Assembly (NCBI RefSeq): GCF_900199635.1
Contig: NZ_LT962687.1
Location: forward strand, 2,604,541 to 2,668,540
Source: Anaerotruncus massiliensis (ex Togo et al. 2026)
GTDB taxonomy: Bacteria; Bacillota; Clostridia; Oscillospirales; Ruminococcaceae
Length of the DNA stretch: 64,000 bases
Direction of reading: 5' to 3'
Shown in pieces: positions 56,470-64,000 of this stretch; positions within the stretch are counted from its first letter, which is position 1; the number at the start of each line of letters is the position of its first letter. The translations under genes and the position numbers were made by a program. Below the pieces are notes generated by a model, which was not told the origin of the DNA, made no database searches, and saw only the letters and a list, made by a program, of their open reading frames with translations.

Positions 56470-58410
56470 TCAGTCCCTCCCGCGCGCGCCGTCCGAGATC
56501 GTGTAGCCGTTCTTGCCCCGCTCCTTGGATTCGTAGAGAGCGGCGTCCGCGGCCCGGTAGAGGCCGTCGAAGCCGTCCCCCTGCCGGGGGGCGAAGGAGA
56601 CGCCGATGCTGGCGGAGAGGTGCCAGTTCTTCTCCTCCGCGCCGTAGGCCCGGTCGAGCGCGGCGGAGAGCTCCGCCGCCTTTTCGGCCGCCCACGTCTC
56701 GTCCGGCGCGGCCACGAAGGCCGCGAACTCGTCGCCGCCGATGCGCCCGAGCAGGTCGTCCGCGCGGAAATGCCCGCGCAGGATGCGCGTGAATTCCCGG
56801 ATGACCCCGTCCCCGAAGGCGTGGCCGTAGCTGTCGTTGGCCTGCTTGAAGTTGTCGATGTCGAAGATGAAGAAGGCGTACAGGCGACCCGGGTTCTCCC
56901 GCAGGCAGTCCTCGATCCGCCGCTGGGTCGCCGCCTTGGTAAACAGCCCGGTCATCTCGTCGGTCTGGGCGAGCAGGCGCATCCGTTCCTCCTGCTTCTT
57001 TTCCGCGTCGATGTTCTGCCGGTATACCAGCATGCGCAGGCTGCCGTCCCCCTCCAGCGGGACGAGCCGCGCGGTGATCCGCATCCAGTAGTACTCCCCG
57101 CCGTCCCTGCTGATCATGAGCTCATACCGCAGGGTCTCGCGGCCCTGCCGGAAGGCCCGCAGCACGTTTTCGGGCAGGAAGGTGTCAAGATACCCCTGCC
57201 GGAACTCCTCCTTGACCTGCTTTTCCGCGACGATCTGCAGCGCCTTGTCGTAGGGGATCCCGTGCGGGGCGCCGAGGCTTTCAAAATACTGCTCGGTGGC
57301 GTGGTTGGCGGGCCGGTTGGCGGTGATGTCCAGCTCGTAAATGTCTTCAAAGAGCTGACCGGTGGCCTTTTCAAACACCGTGCGCCGCTCCTGCTCGACC
57401 GACTGGGTCAGCTCGACGATCTGGCGGTTGAAGGCGCGGATCACGTGGGTGATGACCCAGAGGATCACGGCGATGATCACGCAGATCACCAGCATGGTCA
57501 AAACGAGCTGGCGGTTGAGGGACTCCACCAGCGCGGCGGTGTCCTGGTTCACCACCAGGTGCCACTCCAGTTCGGGCAGGTAGCGCGCGACCACGTAGTC
57601 GGTCTTCTGGAACCCCGAGCCGCCGGTGATCCAGAAGCTGCGCGCCATGCCCTCCTCCTTCCAGGTGAGGATCTCCCGCCGGACCCGGTCGCTGTAGTGG
57701 GTGACGTCGAAGAGGTTGACCGTCTCGTAGCCGGTGTATTGGGGGGAGATCTCGATCGTGCCGTTCCCGTCGACCAGGAAGGCGCCGACGCCGAATTTGT
57801 CCTCGTAGCCCTGCAGCACCGCCTGCAGGCTGGTGATCCGCATCCCCACGCCCACGACGCCGATCACCTCTCCGCTCTCGTCGTGGATCTTGCAGTTGAC
57901 GAACACGGTGATCCGGTTTTCCGCGCCCTCCACCTCGTCGTTGTCCACGTTCATGGCGTAGTCCTCGGGGCTTTGCAGCAGCTCGTAATACCAGACGTTC
58001 TCCGGGTCGCCGGGGTCCAGTACCCGATCGAGGCCGTTGAAATTGTAGTAGCGGCCGGTGCGCGTGGAGATCAGGAAGACCGCGTCGTAGTCGTATTTCC
58101 GCTGGTAGGCGCCGAGGTATTTGCTCAGGGTGCCGATGTAGGAGGGGTCGTCCAGATGCTCCCCCTCGCCGGAGAGGTATTCCCGGAGCAGGCTGTCGTT
58201 GGCCATCGTCAGCGACACGTTGACCGGCTTGGTGAAGGTGGTGGCCATCTGGTAGTAGATGCCCTCCGAGGTCAGCGAGGAGACCTCCTCGATATTCTGC
58301 AGCGACGCGCTGTAGTTCGCGCGGTAGCTGAGCACCGCCGTCAGCAGGAACCCCACGATGATGATCAGGCAGACCAGCAGGTTGGTCCGCATGAGGATGT
58401 TCTTTTTCAT
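56470..58410 (-). CDS. Cache-domain diguanylate cyclase
   Basis: A 646-residue membrane sensor making cyclic di-GMP. Two membrane helices (LLVCLIIIVGFLLTAVLSYR; VLTMLVICVIIAVILWVITH) enclose an extracellular Cache domain (YDYDAVFLISTRTGRYYNFN; GEVIGVVGVGMRITSLQAVL; GVGAFLVDGNGTIEIS). A PAS-type region (YELMISRDGGEYYWMRITAR) leads to a GGDEF domain with RADDLLGRIGGDEFAAFVA near residue 558, which contains both active site and RxxD feedback site. The start at 58410 has GAGAGG nine bases ahead. Confidence 0.93.
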   Translation of the reverse strand: MKKNILMRTNLLVCLIIIVGFLLTAVLSYRANYSASLQNIEEVSSLTSEGIYYQMATTFTKPVNVSLTMANDSLLREYLSGEGEHLDDPSYIGTLSKYLGAYQRKYDYDAVFLISTRTGRYYNFNGLDRVLDPGDPENVWYYELLQSPEDYAMNVDNDEVEGAENRITVFVNCKIHDESGEVIGVVGVGMRITSLQAVLQGYEDKFGVGAFLVDGNGTIEISPQYTGYETVNLFDVTHYSDRVRREILTWKEEGMARSFWITGGSGFQKTDYVVARYLPELEWHLVVNQDTAALVESLNRQLVLTMLVICVIIAVILWVITHVIRAFNRQIVELTQSVEQERRTVFEKATGQLFEDIYELDITANRPANHATEQYFESLGAPHGIPYDKALQIVAEKQVKEEFRQGYLDTFLPENVLRAFRQGRETLRYELMISRDGGEYYWMRITARLVPLEGDGSLRMLVYRQNIDAEKKQEERMRLLAQTDEMTGLFTKAATQRRIEDCLRENPGRLYAFFIFDIDNFKQANDSYGHAFGDGVIREFTRILRGHFRADDLLGRIGGDEFAAFVAAPDETWAAEKAAELSAALDRAYGAEEKNWHLSASIGVSFAPRQGDGFDGLYRAADAALYESKERGKNGYTISDGARGRD

Positions 58411-58527
58411 TGGCGGGCGCCTCTCTTTCCAAGCGTCCGCGCCGGAAGGCGCATCCGCTATAGACATTGTATTCCCTTTGCGGTCACAAATCAATGCTTC
58501 CCGCATCCCGCGCGCCCGTAAACATGC

Positions 58528-58565
58528 AAAAAAAACGGCGGGCGGATACCCGCCGCGCCGTTTTT
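58528..58565 (-). terminator. Terminator of the two-component operon
   Basis: An A-rich/CGGCGGGCGG arm pairs with CCGCCGCGCCGTTTTT with one bulge; on the minus strand it ends the histidine-kinase message. Confidence 0.75.
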
Positions 58566-58614
58566 CCTGTCTTTCCCTGTCTTTTGCGGTCACAGCCCAT
58601 CATTTTCCAGAGTC

Positions 58615-60177
58615 TCAGAGGCCGTCGTCCCCGCCGTCCTCCTCCGGGTCCGCCTCCTCGCCGATCTCCGCGAGCGGCAGGCAAAACCAGAACCGGACCC
58701 CGCCCTCGATGTTTTCGACCCCGTAGTCCATCCCGTGGGCCTCCATGACGACCTTGACGATCGCGAGCCCGAGGCCGTAGCCCTGCACCTCGCGGGAGCG
58801 GGACTTGTCGGCGCGGTAGAAGCTGTCGAAGAGGCTGCCGAGGTCGTCCTCTGCGATGGGCGGGCTCTGGTTCTCCACCGACACGCGGCAGAGGCCCGCC
58901 CCGCCATCCTGTACGCACAGCCGGATGACGCCCTCCTCCGGGGAATATTTGACCGCGTTTTCAAAGAGGTTGTTCACCGCCTGCCCGATCATCGAATAGT
59001 CGGCGGAGACGATAAACTCCTCCTCGAGCTCCTTCTTCACCGTGAGGCGTTTGCGCTCGGTGAGGATGCGGTGGCTGCGCACGGCGCTGTCGAGCACCTC
59101 GCTCAGGCAGAAGATCGAGAGCTGCGCCTTTTCCACGCCGCTCTCCAGCCGGGAAAGCTCGAGCAGCTTTCCCACCATCAGCGAGAGCCGGTTGCTCTCC
59201 GCGATGATGATCTCGCACGACTCCTTCCGCCGCGGGTCGGTCTCCTCCTCCGCGAGCGCCTCGGCGTAGCTGATCATGAGGGTGAGCGGCGTCTTGAAAT
59301 CGTGCGAGACGTTCGCCACGAACTGCTGGCGCAGGCGGTCGGTCTGCTGCTGGCGCACGAGGTCGTTCTGGAGCACCTCATTGGCCTCCACCAGCCGGCT
59401 CACCGCCGCCTGCAGGTCGTCCGACATCTGGTTGACGCTCCCGGCGAGCATCGCGATCTCGTCGTGGCCCTTCGCCTCGCACCGCTCGGAGAAGTCGAGC
59501 CGCGAGATCTTGTCCGCCGCCCGCTGGATTCCCTGGATCGGCCGCGTGATCCGCCCGACCACGAAATAGATGATCACCGCGCCCACCAGCAGGATCGCGA
59601 TTGACATCAGCGCGGTGTACTTGACCGCGAGGTCGGCGAAGGATTTGAGGTACCCGCGCGGGGTCTGGATATAGAGGTAGAGGTTGTCGTCCAGCCGGGT
59701 GGAGAGGGTGAGCATCCCGTCGTCTTCCCACGGGTTGAAGGACTCCTCCAGCCGCACGTCAAAGCTCTCGTCCGAGTCCCGCAGCCGCGCGAGCATCTTC
59801 TCCTGGAACCGGTCGACGTCCTCCCCCCGCGGCTTGGGGGCGTTTTCCCGGTCGCCCCACGGGCGCATCTCCTCCCGTCCGGTGCGGGAGTGGTAGCGCA
59901 TCTGAACGCGCCCGTCCCCGCCGATCTCAAAGAGGCTCACGATCGCGTTGCCGTTTTCCAGTTTCCCGATCGCGTCGTAGATTTCCCCGCTGTTCTCCTG
60001 GTAGGCGGCGCGGATCGCCCGCGCGCTCTGCTCCAGCTCGCTGACCTTGTTGCTCTGGTAGAACCGCTCGAACAGGGTGGAGCCCATGAAAAGCAGGACC
60101 ACCACATTCACCACGAGGATGAAGAAGATGACCCCGAAAAGCTCCTTGCGGATGCCGCTTTTAATCCGTCCACTCAA
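58615..60177 (-). CDS. Sensor histidine kinase
   Basis: A 520-residue membrane kinase: helix 1 FGVIFFILVVNVVVLLFMGS, extracellular sensor to about residue 175, helix 2 ALMSIAILLVGAVIIYFVVG, HAMP domain (RITRPIQGIQRAADKISRLD), H box FVANVSHDFKTPLTLMISYA, N box AVNNLFENAVKYSP and G boxes SRSREVQGYGLGLAIVKVVM. The start is a TTG that overlaps the response-regulator gene by 17 bases, with GTGGG seven bases ahead. It partners the next gene upstream; the stimulus is unknown. Confidence 0.93.
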   Translation of the reverse strand: MSGRIKSGIRKELFGVIFFILVVNVVVLLFMGSTLFERFYQSNKVSELEQSARAIRAAYQENSGEIYDAIGKLENGNAIVSLFEIGGDGRVQMRYHSRTGREEMRPWGDRENAPKPRGEDVDRFQEKMLARLRDSDESFDVRLEESFNPWEDDGMLTLSTRLDDNLYLYIQTPRGYLKSFADLAVKYTALMSIAILLVGAVIIYFVVGRITRPIQGIQRAADKISRLDFSERCEAKGHDEIAMLAGSVNQMSDDLQAAVSRLVEANEVLQNDLVRQQQTDRLRQQFVANVSHDFKTPLTLMISYAEALAEEETDPRRKESCEIIIAESNRLSLMVGKLLELSRLESGVEKAQLSIFCLSEVLDSAVRSHRILTERKRLTVKKELEEEFIVSADYSMIGQAVNNLFENAVKYSPEEGVIRLCVQDGGAGLCRVSVENQSPPIAEDDLGSLFDSFYRADKSRSREVQGYGLGLAIVKVVMEAHGMDYGVENIEGGVRFWFCLPLAEIGEEADPEEDGGDDGL

Positions 60178-60835
60178 ATTTGTATCCCACTTTCCTTACG
60201 GTGGTGATGTAGGAGGCGTATTTCCCCAGCTTGGCGCGCAGGCATTTGATGTGGGTGTCGACCGTGCGGTCGTCCCCGTTGTAGTCCATGTCCCACACCG
60301 TGCAGATGATCTGGTCGCGGGTGAGCACGATCCCCTGGTTTTTCACGAGGTAGTAGAGTAGGTCGAACTCCTTGGGGGTGGTGATGATCTTTTGCCCGTC
60401 CACCAGCACCGTGCGCTCGCGGTAGAGGATTTTGAGCCCGCCCACCTCCGCGTCGCTCATGTCGTTGGCGTTCGTGCGCTTTAAAAGGTTCTTCACCCGC
60501 GTCACAAGGATGGTGGGCGAAAAGGGCTTGGCGATGTATTCGTCCGCCCCCATGTGGAACCCCGTCACCTCGTCCCGCTCGCTGTCGCGCGCGGTCAGCA
60601 TCAAAATCGGCACGTCCGACTTGCTGCGGATCTCCCGGCAGGCGTCGTACCCGTCCTTGCGGGGCATCATCACGTCGAGCATGACCAGCACGACGTCGTC
60701 GTTGTCCTCGAACTTCTCCACCGCCTGCTGGCCGTCGGCGGCCTCCACCACCTTGAAGCCCTCCCGCACGAGGTAGCTCGCCACGAGCTGTCGGATCTTC
60801 GCTTCGTCCTCCGCGATCAATATTTTACTATCCAT
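60161..60835 (-). CDS. OmpR/PhoB-family response regulator
   Basis: A 224-residue regulator. Receiver domain: acidic pocket in KILIAEDEAKIRQ, phospho-acceptor Asp in VLVMLDVMMPRKDG (near residue 53), Thr in PILMLTARDS and Lys in YIAKPFSP. C-terminal winged helix: ILTTPKEF-like (IITTPKEFDLLYYLVKNQGI) and RTVDTHIKCLRAKLGKY. First gene of the two-component operon. Confidence 0.95.
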   Translation of the reverse strand: MDSKILIAEDEAKIRQLVASYLVREGFKVVEAADGQQAVEKFEDNDDVVLVMLDVMMPRKDGYDACREIRSKSDVPILMLTARDSERDEVTGFHMGADEYIAKPFSPTILVTRVKNLLKRTNANDMSDAEVGGLKILYRERTVLVDGQKIITTPKEFDLLYYLVKNQGIVLTRDQIICTVWDMDYNGDDRTVDTHIKCLRAKLGKYASYITTVRKVGYKFEWTD

Positions 60836-60952
60836 TCCGGCACCGTCCCAACGTTCATTTTGAAAGGCCCGCGCCTTTCCACCCTTCCAGTATGCGGCGC
60901 TATTGTGAAGTTCCTGTGTGTAAAGTTTGACGAATCGGAAAATTGCGGCGGG

Positions 60953-62113
60953 CTAACCGGCCGTCCCTTCCGTCAATCGCCGCCACAGGGTGTAAAGCAA
61001 AAGGCCCGTCAGGCAGAATCCCGCGCCCGCCGCCATCGCCCGCCCGACGCCCTCCTCGGCGAGCCTGCCGAAGATCAGGCCGGTGCCCACCGCGACCAGG
61101 TTCATCACGCTCGAGTAGACCGACAGCATCGTGGCCCGCCCGCAGGAACGCACCTGCCGGTTCTGGACCTCCATGCCGATGGGCGCGAAGACCGACGCGG
61201 ACAGCCGCAGCGCAAGGATGCCCGCCACCGAAAGCACGGGGCTTCCGGTTACCGCGAGCAGCCCGCAGGAGAGAGCGCCGAGCAGGAAGAGCCCCGAAAG
61301 GGCCCGCCCCTCCCCCAGCCGGGCGGTCAGCCGGTGGGAACGCGCGGCGAAGAGCCCCATGAGGGTCAGCGGGATGAACAGGTATCCCATCGCGCGGGCG
61401 GGAATGCCCGCGCGGACATACTGGAGCTGGCTGAGGAAGACGGTGATCGTCTGGTTCGATTCCGTGAGCAGGGCGGCCGCCGCGAGGAAGAGCAGGAACC
61501 GCCGGTTGTCCCACACCTCCCGCGCGGCCTCCCCGGCGCGGGCCCCAAAGCCCGCGCTCCGCCGCGCGGGCGGCGGCACCTCGGGCAAAAAGAAGGTCAA
61601 AACCATCGCCGCCCCGTAGGAGAGGACGGTGAGAAAGCCGGCCGCGTCAAAGTCGCCGCCGACCGCGGTGGAAAAGAGAAGCGACGCGGCGACCAGGCCG
61701 GCCGTCGCCGACGCCTCGTAGGCGCCGAAGGCCTTCTGGCTCTCCCCCTCCCCCGCGAGGGAAAAGAGATAGGCGGAGTCGCAGCCGGAGAAGCCCGAGA
61801 GCACCACCGACAGCATCAGCCGTTCGAGCAGGAATCCTCCAAAGCCCTCCGCCCGCCAGAAGACGATCTTGGAGAGGAAGTAGAGGACGTTGCAGGCGGC
61901 CAGCGTGCGCCGGTAGCCGATCCGGTCGGCCACGTAGCCCCACGGAATCTCCAAAGCGATCAGGCAGGCGAGGGAGATGCTCTCGATCAGTGTGATCTGG
62001 AAGACCGAGACGCCGCGCGCCTGCCGGTAAAGGGTCGCGATCGGGCCATAGAATACCATGCCCTGTAAAAACGCCGTCGCGCAGAACAGGGGAATCCCGA
62101 TTTTTCGATTCAA
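60953..62113 (-). CDS. Major facilitator superfamily transporter
   Basis: A 386-residue protein with twelve predicted helices and the MFS A-motif GYVADRIGYRRTL between helices 2 and 3. A TTG start is supported by GGAGGG seven bases upstream. The first half resembles drug or sugar efflux MFS proteins (GPIATLYRQARGVSVFQITL). Cargo unknown. It forms a single-gene unit with a terminator upstream of its start marking the end of the neighbouring gene. Confidence 0.9.
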   Translation of the reverse strand: MNRKIGIPLFCATAFLQGMVFYGPIATLYRQARGVSVFQITLIESISLACLIALEIPWGYVADRIGYRRTLAACNVLYFLSKIVFWRAEGFGGFLLERLMLSVVLSGFSGCDSAYLFSLAGEGESQKAFGAYEASATAGLVAASLLFSTAVGGDFDAAGFLTVLSYGAAMVLTFFLPEVPPPARRSAGFGARAGEAAREVWDNRRFLLFLAAAALLTESNQTITVFLSQLQYVRAGIPARAMGYLFIPLTLMGLFAARSHRLTARLGEGRALSGLFLLGALSCGLLAVTGSPVLSVAGILALRLSASVFAPIGMEVQNRQVRSCGRATMLSVYSSVMNLVAVGTGLIFGRLAEEGVGRAMAAGAGFCLTGLLLYTLWRRLTEGTAG

Positions 62114-62240
62114 TTGTGTTCCCTCCGAATTTCATTTTGCCGGTGAAATTCCGAAGATCAAATCGGACTGCCCATGGCGACGCCTCGTTCTGTTTCGTTC
62201 TTGTTCCAGTATCGCACAGCGTCCCTGGAAATGCAATCAA

Positions 62241-62271
62241 AAAAAGAACCGCGCTAGGCGCGGTTCTTTTT
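62241..62271. terminator. Intrinsic terminator of the small membrane protein gene
   Basis: AAAAAGAACCGCGC/GCGCGGTTCTTTTT around TAG; the minus-strand gene ends 14 bases before it. T-runs on both strands. Confidence 0.88.
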
Positions 62272-62284
62272 ATCCGGGATATTC

Positions 62285-62752
62285 TTACAGCTCGGGGCCG
62301 TTCCGGTTCGCGTCGTCCGACGGAGCCTGGGGCGCCGCCGGGGCGGCGGCCGACTGCTTGTTCCAGTAGGCGCCCAGCGTGTACAGGACCGGCAGCACGA
62401 GGCCGATCAGGCCGGAGAAGACGTTGCCGTCGCTTCCGAAGGAGCTGATCAGGCTGAACGCGGCGAGCACGATCAGGATGATGCCGAGCACGAAGCAGAC
62501 CTGCGCCTTCTCGGGCTTCGCGCAGTTTTTGACGCCGATGATGCCGACGATCAGGCTGAAAACGCTGGAAAGGATGACGACCACGCCCATGATCGCCGCG
62601 ACCGCGCCGACCCCGGCGCCCATCATGTCGCCGCCGGCCGCGATCATGCCGCCGCCCACCAGCGCGAGCAGCCCGAACAGGATGCTGATGCCGGAAAAGA
62701 TGATGTACAGAATGCTGACCACTTTCAACATGGTTTTGCCCTTTGGTGCCAT
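62285..62752 (-). CDS. Small integral membrane protein
   Basis: A 155-residue protein with four predicted helices: VVSILYIIFSGISILFGLLA, VGAVAAIMGVVVILSSVFSL, KAQVCFVLGIILIVLAAFSL and SGLIGLVLPVLYTLGAYW, a cytoplasmic Lys/Pro loop and a Pro/Ala tail. It resembles DUF4064-type membrane proteins, but I do not recognise a function. ATG at 62752 after GAGGAC. No partner genes nearby. Confidence 0.75.
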   Translation of the reverse strand: MAPKGKTMLKVVSILYIIFSGISILFGLLALVGGGMIAAGGDMMGAGVGAVAAIMGVVVILSSVFSLIVGIIGVKNCAKPEKAQVCFVLGIILIVLAAFSLISSFGSDGNVFSGLIGLVLPVLYTLGAYWNKQSAAAPAAPQAPSDDANRNGPEL

Positions 62753-62894
62753 AAAATTGTCCTCCTCACGATGTAGCGTACGCTTTTCCCCGCTGACGCG
62801 GTGATGCACACTTTATCCTCATTATAAGGGAATTTCCGTTTCCTGTCAATCAAAGCGCCGCCCCCACGGCTGGTATTTCTTTCCGGGGCACGCC

Positions 62895-63677
62895 TCAGGA
62901 AATCTCCGCCAGAAGCGCCGTCAGCGCCTCCTCCACGCACGCGCAGCGGCTGGGGAACCGTTCGAGCAGCGCCGGGTCGGCGGTCTCCATCAGGCAGGGG
63001 CGGCCGACCGCCTCGAGCATCTCCACGTCGTTGAAGTTGTCCCCAAAGGCCATCATCTCGTCCTTCCCGATGCCCAGCCGCCGGGCGACCGCCTCGATCG
63101 CCATCCCCTTGTCGGCGACCGTGAAGTCGATCCACGCCGCGCCCGACACGGCGGCCGTCACGACATTCCCCCACTTTTCGATGAAAGCCGGGGCCACGCG
63201 CGCCGCGCCGTCCCCGTGGACGTAGGCGGAAACCTTCAAAAATTCCTCGTCCACCGAGAAGAGGTCGTCCACGATCGTGACGGTGTTTTTCATCGTGTAG
63301 ACGACAAAGTCGGAGTAGCTCCTCCGGCGCGGGCAGAGGTAGGAGGTCTCCCGCCCCGAGAGCATGACCTCGCAGTCGTCGCGCGCGAGGATGTCCCGCA
63401 TGAGCGCCTCCCCCGTCTCCCGCTCGAGCGGGATGGTGGAGAGCGCCGCGCCGTGGTGCATCGTGAGCGCGCCGTTTTCACAGATAAAGAGCATCTCGTG
63501 CCAGTGGGGCGAAAACATCCGCCGCAGGTTGGGATACTGCCGCCCGCTCGCGGGCGCGAAGAGGATCCCCCGCTCCAGCAGCTTCCCGATCAGCCGCAGG
63601 GCCTCGGGCGTCAGGGCCTGGGCCCCGTTTTGCAGGAGCGTCCCGTCCAGATCGCTCGCAACCAGCTTGATCACCAT
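62895..63677 (-). CDS. HAD-superfamily phosphatase of the Cof type
   Basis: A 260-residue cytoplasmic phosphatase. Motif I is KLVASDLDGTLLQNG, motif II FAPASGRQYPNL, motif III a Lys in IEKWGN-like region, and motif IV DEMMAFGDNFNDVEMLEAVG. The inserted cap (IIB type, middle third) decides the sugar phosphate or cofactor substrate, which cannot be read here. Start at 63677 (MVIKLVAS) after GGGGGAG. Confidence 0.92.
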   Translation of the reverse strand: MVIKLVASDLDGTLLQNGAQALTPEALRLIGKLLERGILFAPASGRQYPNLRRMFSPHWHEMLFICENGALTMHHGAALSTIPLERETGEALMRDILARDDCEVMLSGRETSYLCPRRRSYSDFVVYTMKNTVTIVDDLFSVDEEFLKVSAYVHGDGAARVAPAFIEKWGNVVTAAVSGAAWIDFTVADKGMAIEAVARRLGIGKDEMMAFGDNFNDVEMLEAVGRPCLMETADPALLERFPSRCACVEEALTALLAEIS

Positions 63678-63725
63678 AACTCCCCCGTTTCCGGCCGCCG
63701 TGCGGCCGGGTCCAGTGTAACACGG

Positions 63726-63753
63726 CGGAAGCCCCTTTGCCAAGGGGCTTCCG
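63726..63753. other. Hairpin in the divergent region
   Basis: CGGAAGCCCCTT/AAGGGGCTTCCG around TGCC, lying upstream of both the HAD gene (-) and the partial gene (+); no T-run. A regulatory or palindromic element is possible. Confidence 0.45.
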
Positions 63754-63814
63754 TCATTTCCCCGCGCCCGCCGCCGCTTTCTCCGTCCCAGACGGTTTTT
63801 TTGGACCGCCCCGG

Positions 63815-63843
63815 TTGTATTTTGTTGAAAATAGCCCTATAAT
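63815..63843 (+). promoter_or_regulatory. Promoter of the gene at the right edge
   Basis: TTGTAT, 17-base spacer, TATAAT. Confidence 0.72.
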
Positions 63844-63874
63844 GAATGGAAGAAACCGGAAGGGAGCGGGCAGG

Positions 63875-64000
63875 ATGATCGAACAGGCTGCGGGCGTGAT
63901 CGCCTCATTCGTGCAGAGCGCCGTGCAGGAAGCATTCAAGGGGTTTGCGCAGGACAGGCTCGACGAGCGGGCGCTGGAGCGGCTGTACGGCGAGCTGGAC
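63875..64000 (+). CDS. Unknown protein, N-terminal part
   Basis: The first 42 codons run off the right edge: MIEQAAGVIASFVQSAVQEA then FKGFAQDRLDERALERLYGE. AAGGGA lies nine bases before the ATG, and a promoter is just upstream. The visible part is an amphipathic helix pair without a signal peptide. I do not recognise a family from this fragment. Confidence 0.6.
   Translation, partial: MIEQAAGVIASFVQSAVQEAFKGFAQDRLDERALERLYGELD

Overview
The window looks like a chromosome segment of a high-G+C, Gram-positive gut anaerobe of the Clostridia (Oscillospirales-like). This is inferred from lipoprotein and sortase signals, LplABC-type sugar transport, B. subtilis-like pyk, YtrABC and PilC/PilT proteins, sigma-A promoters of the TTGACA-N16/17-TATAAT type, strong GGAGG ribosome sites, and compact operons. 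I could not assign a species. I saw no rRNA, tRNA or CRISPR array.

Layout. 1-3000: the end of psuG with a PfkB kinase, then a small XRE regulator coupled to a ComEC-like secreted metallo-beta-lactamase. 3001-4320: non-coding, built from structured direct repeats and an inverted copy. 4.4-7.2 kb: galE and cardiolipin synthase. 7.2-10.9 kb: a YtrABC-like envelope ABC system. 11-14 kb: pyruvate kinase and a class B sortase. 13.9-27.4 kb (minus strand): a sialic-acid locus with a GntR/LacI regulator, a membrane AraC regulator, an LplABC-type importer, a 1749-residue sialidase-esterase and NanA. 27.5-31 kb: DUF1638, an Na+ symporter, PduL and a family 4 uracil-DNA glycosylase. 31.3-37.7 kb: a SARP regulator divergent from a short pseudopilus operon. 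37.9-40.5 kb: an ArsR-regulated metal P-type ATPase. 51.7-56.4 kb: an RND efflux pair flanked by two GGDEF receptors. 58.6-63.7 kb: a two-component system, an MFS transporter, a small membrane protein and a HAD phosphatase.

The main discovery is at 40.6-48.7 kb. A gene for a P-loop ATPase (PRK06851-like) is split into two pieces 7009 bp apart. Joining them at a shared CCCA restores an uninterrupted 368-residue reading frame. The inserted DNA ends with a large serine recombinase preceded by a coupled 56-residue protein. It carries a complete ferrous-iron uptake module: feoB, two feoA genes, a Cys-rich FeoB-associated protein, two DtxR-like regulators and a DUF3795 protein. Repeats of the palindrome TTAGC-N4-GCTAA sit at its promoters. 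I read it as a self-contained, iron-regulated mobile Feo element.

A second genetic event is a 49-bp perfect tandem duplication at 50486-50583. It shifts the frame of a double-solute-binding-domain GGDEF receptor; removing one copy restores an 829-residue protein.
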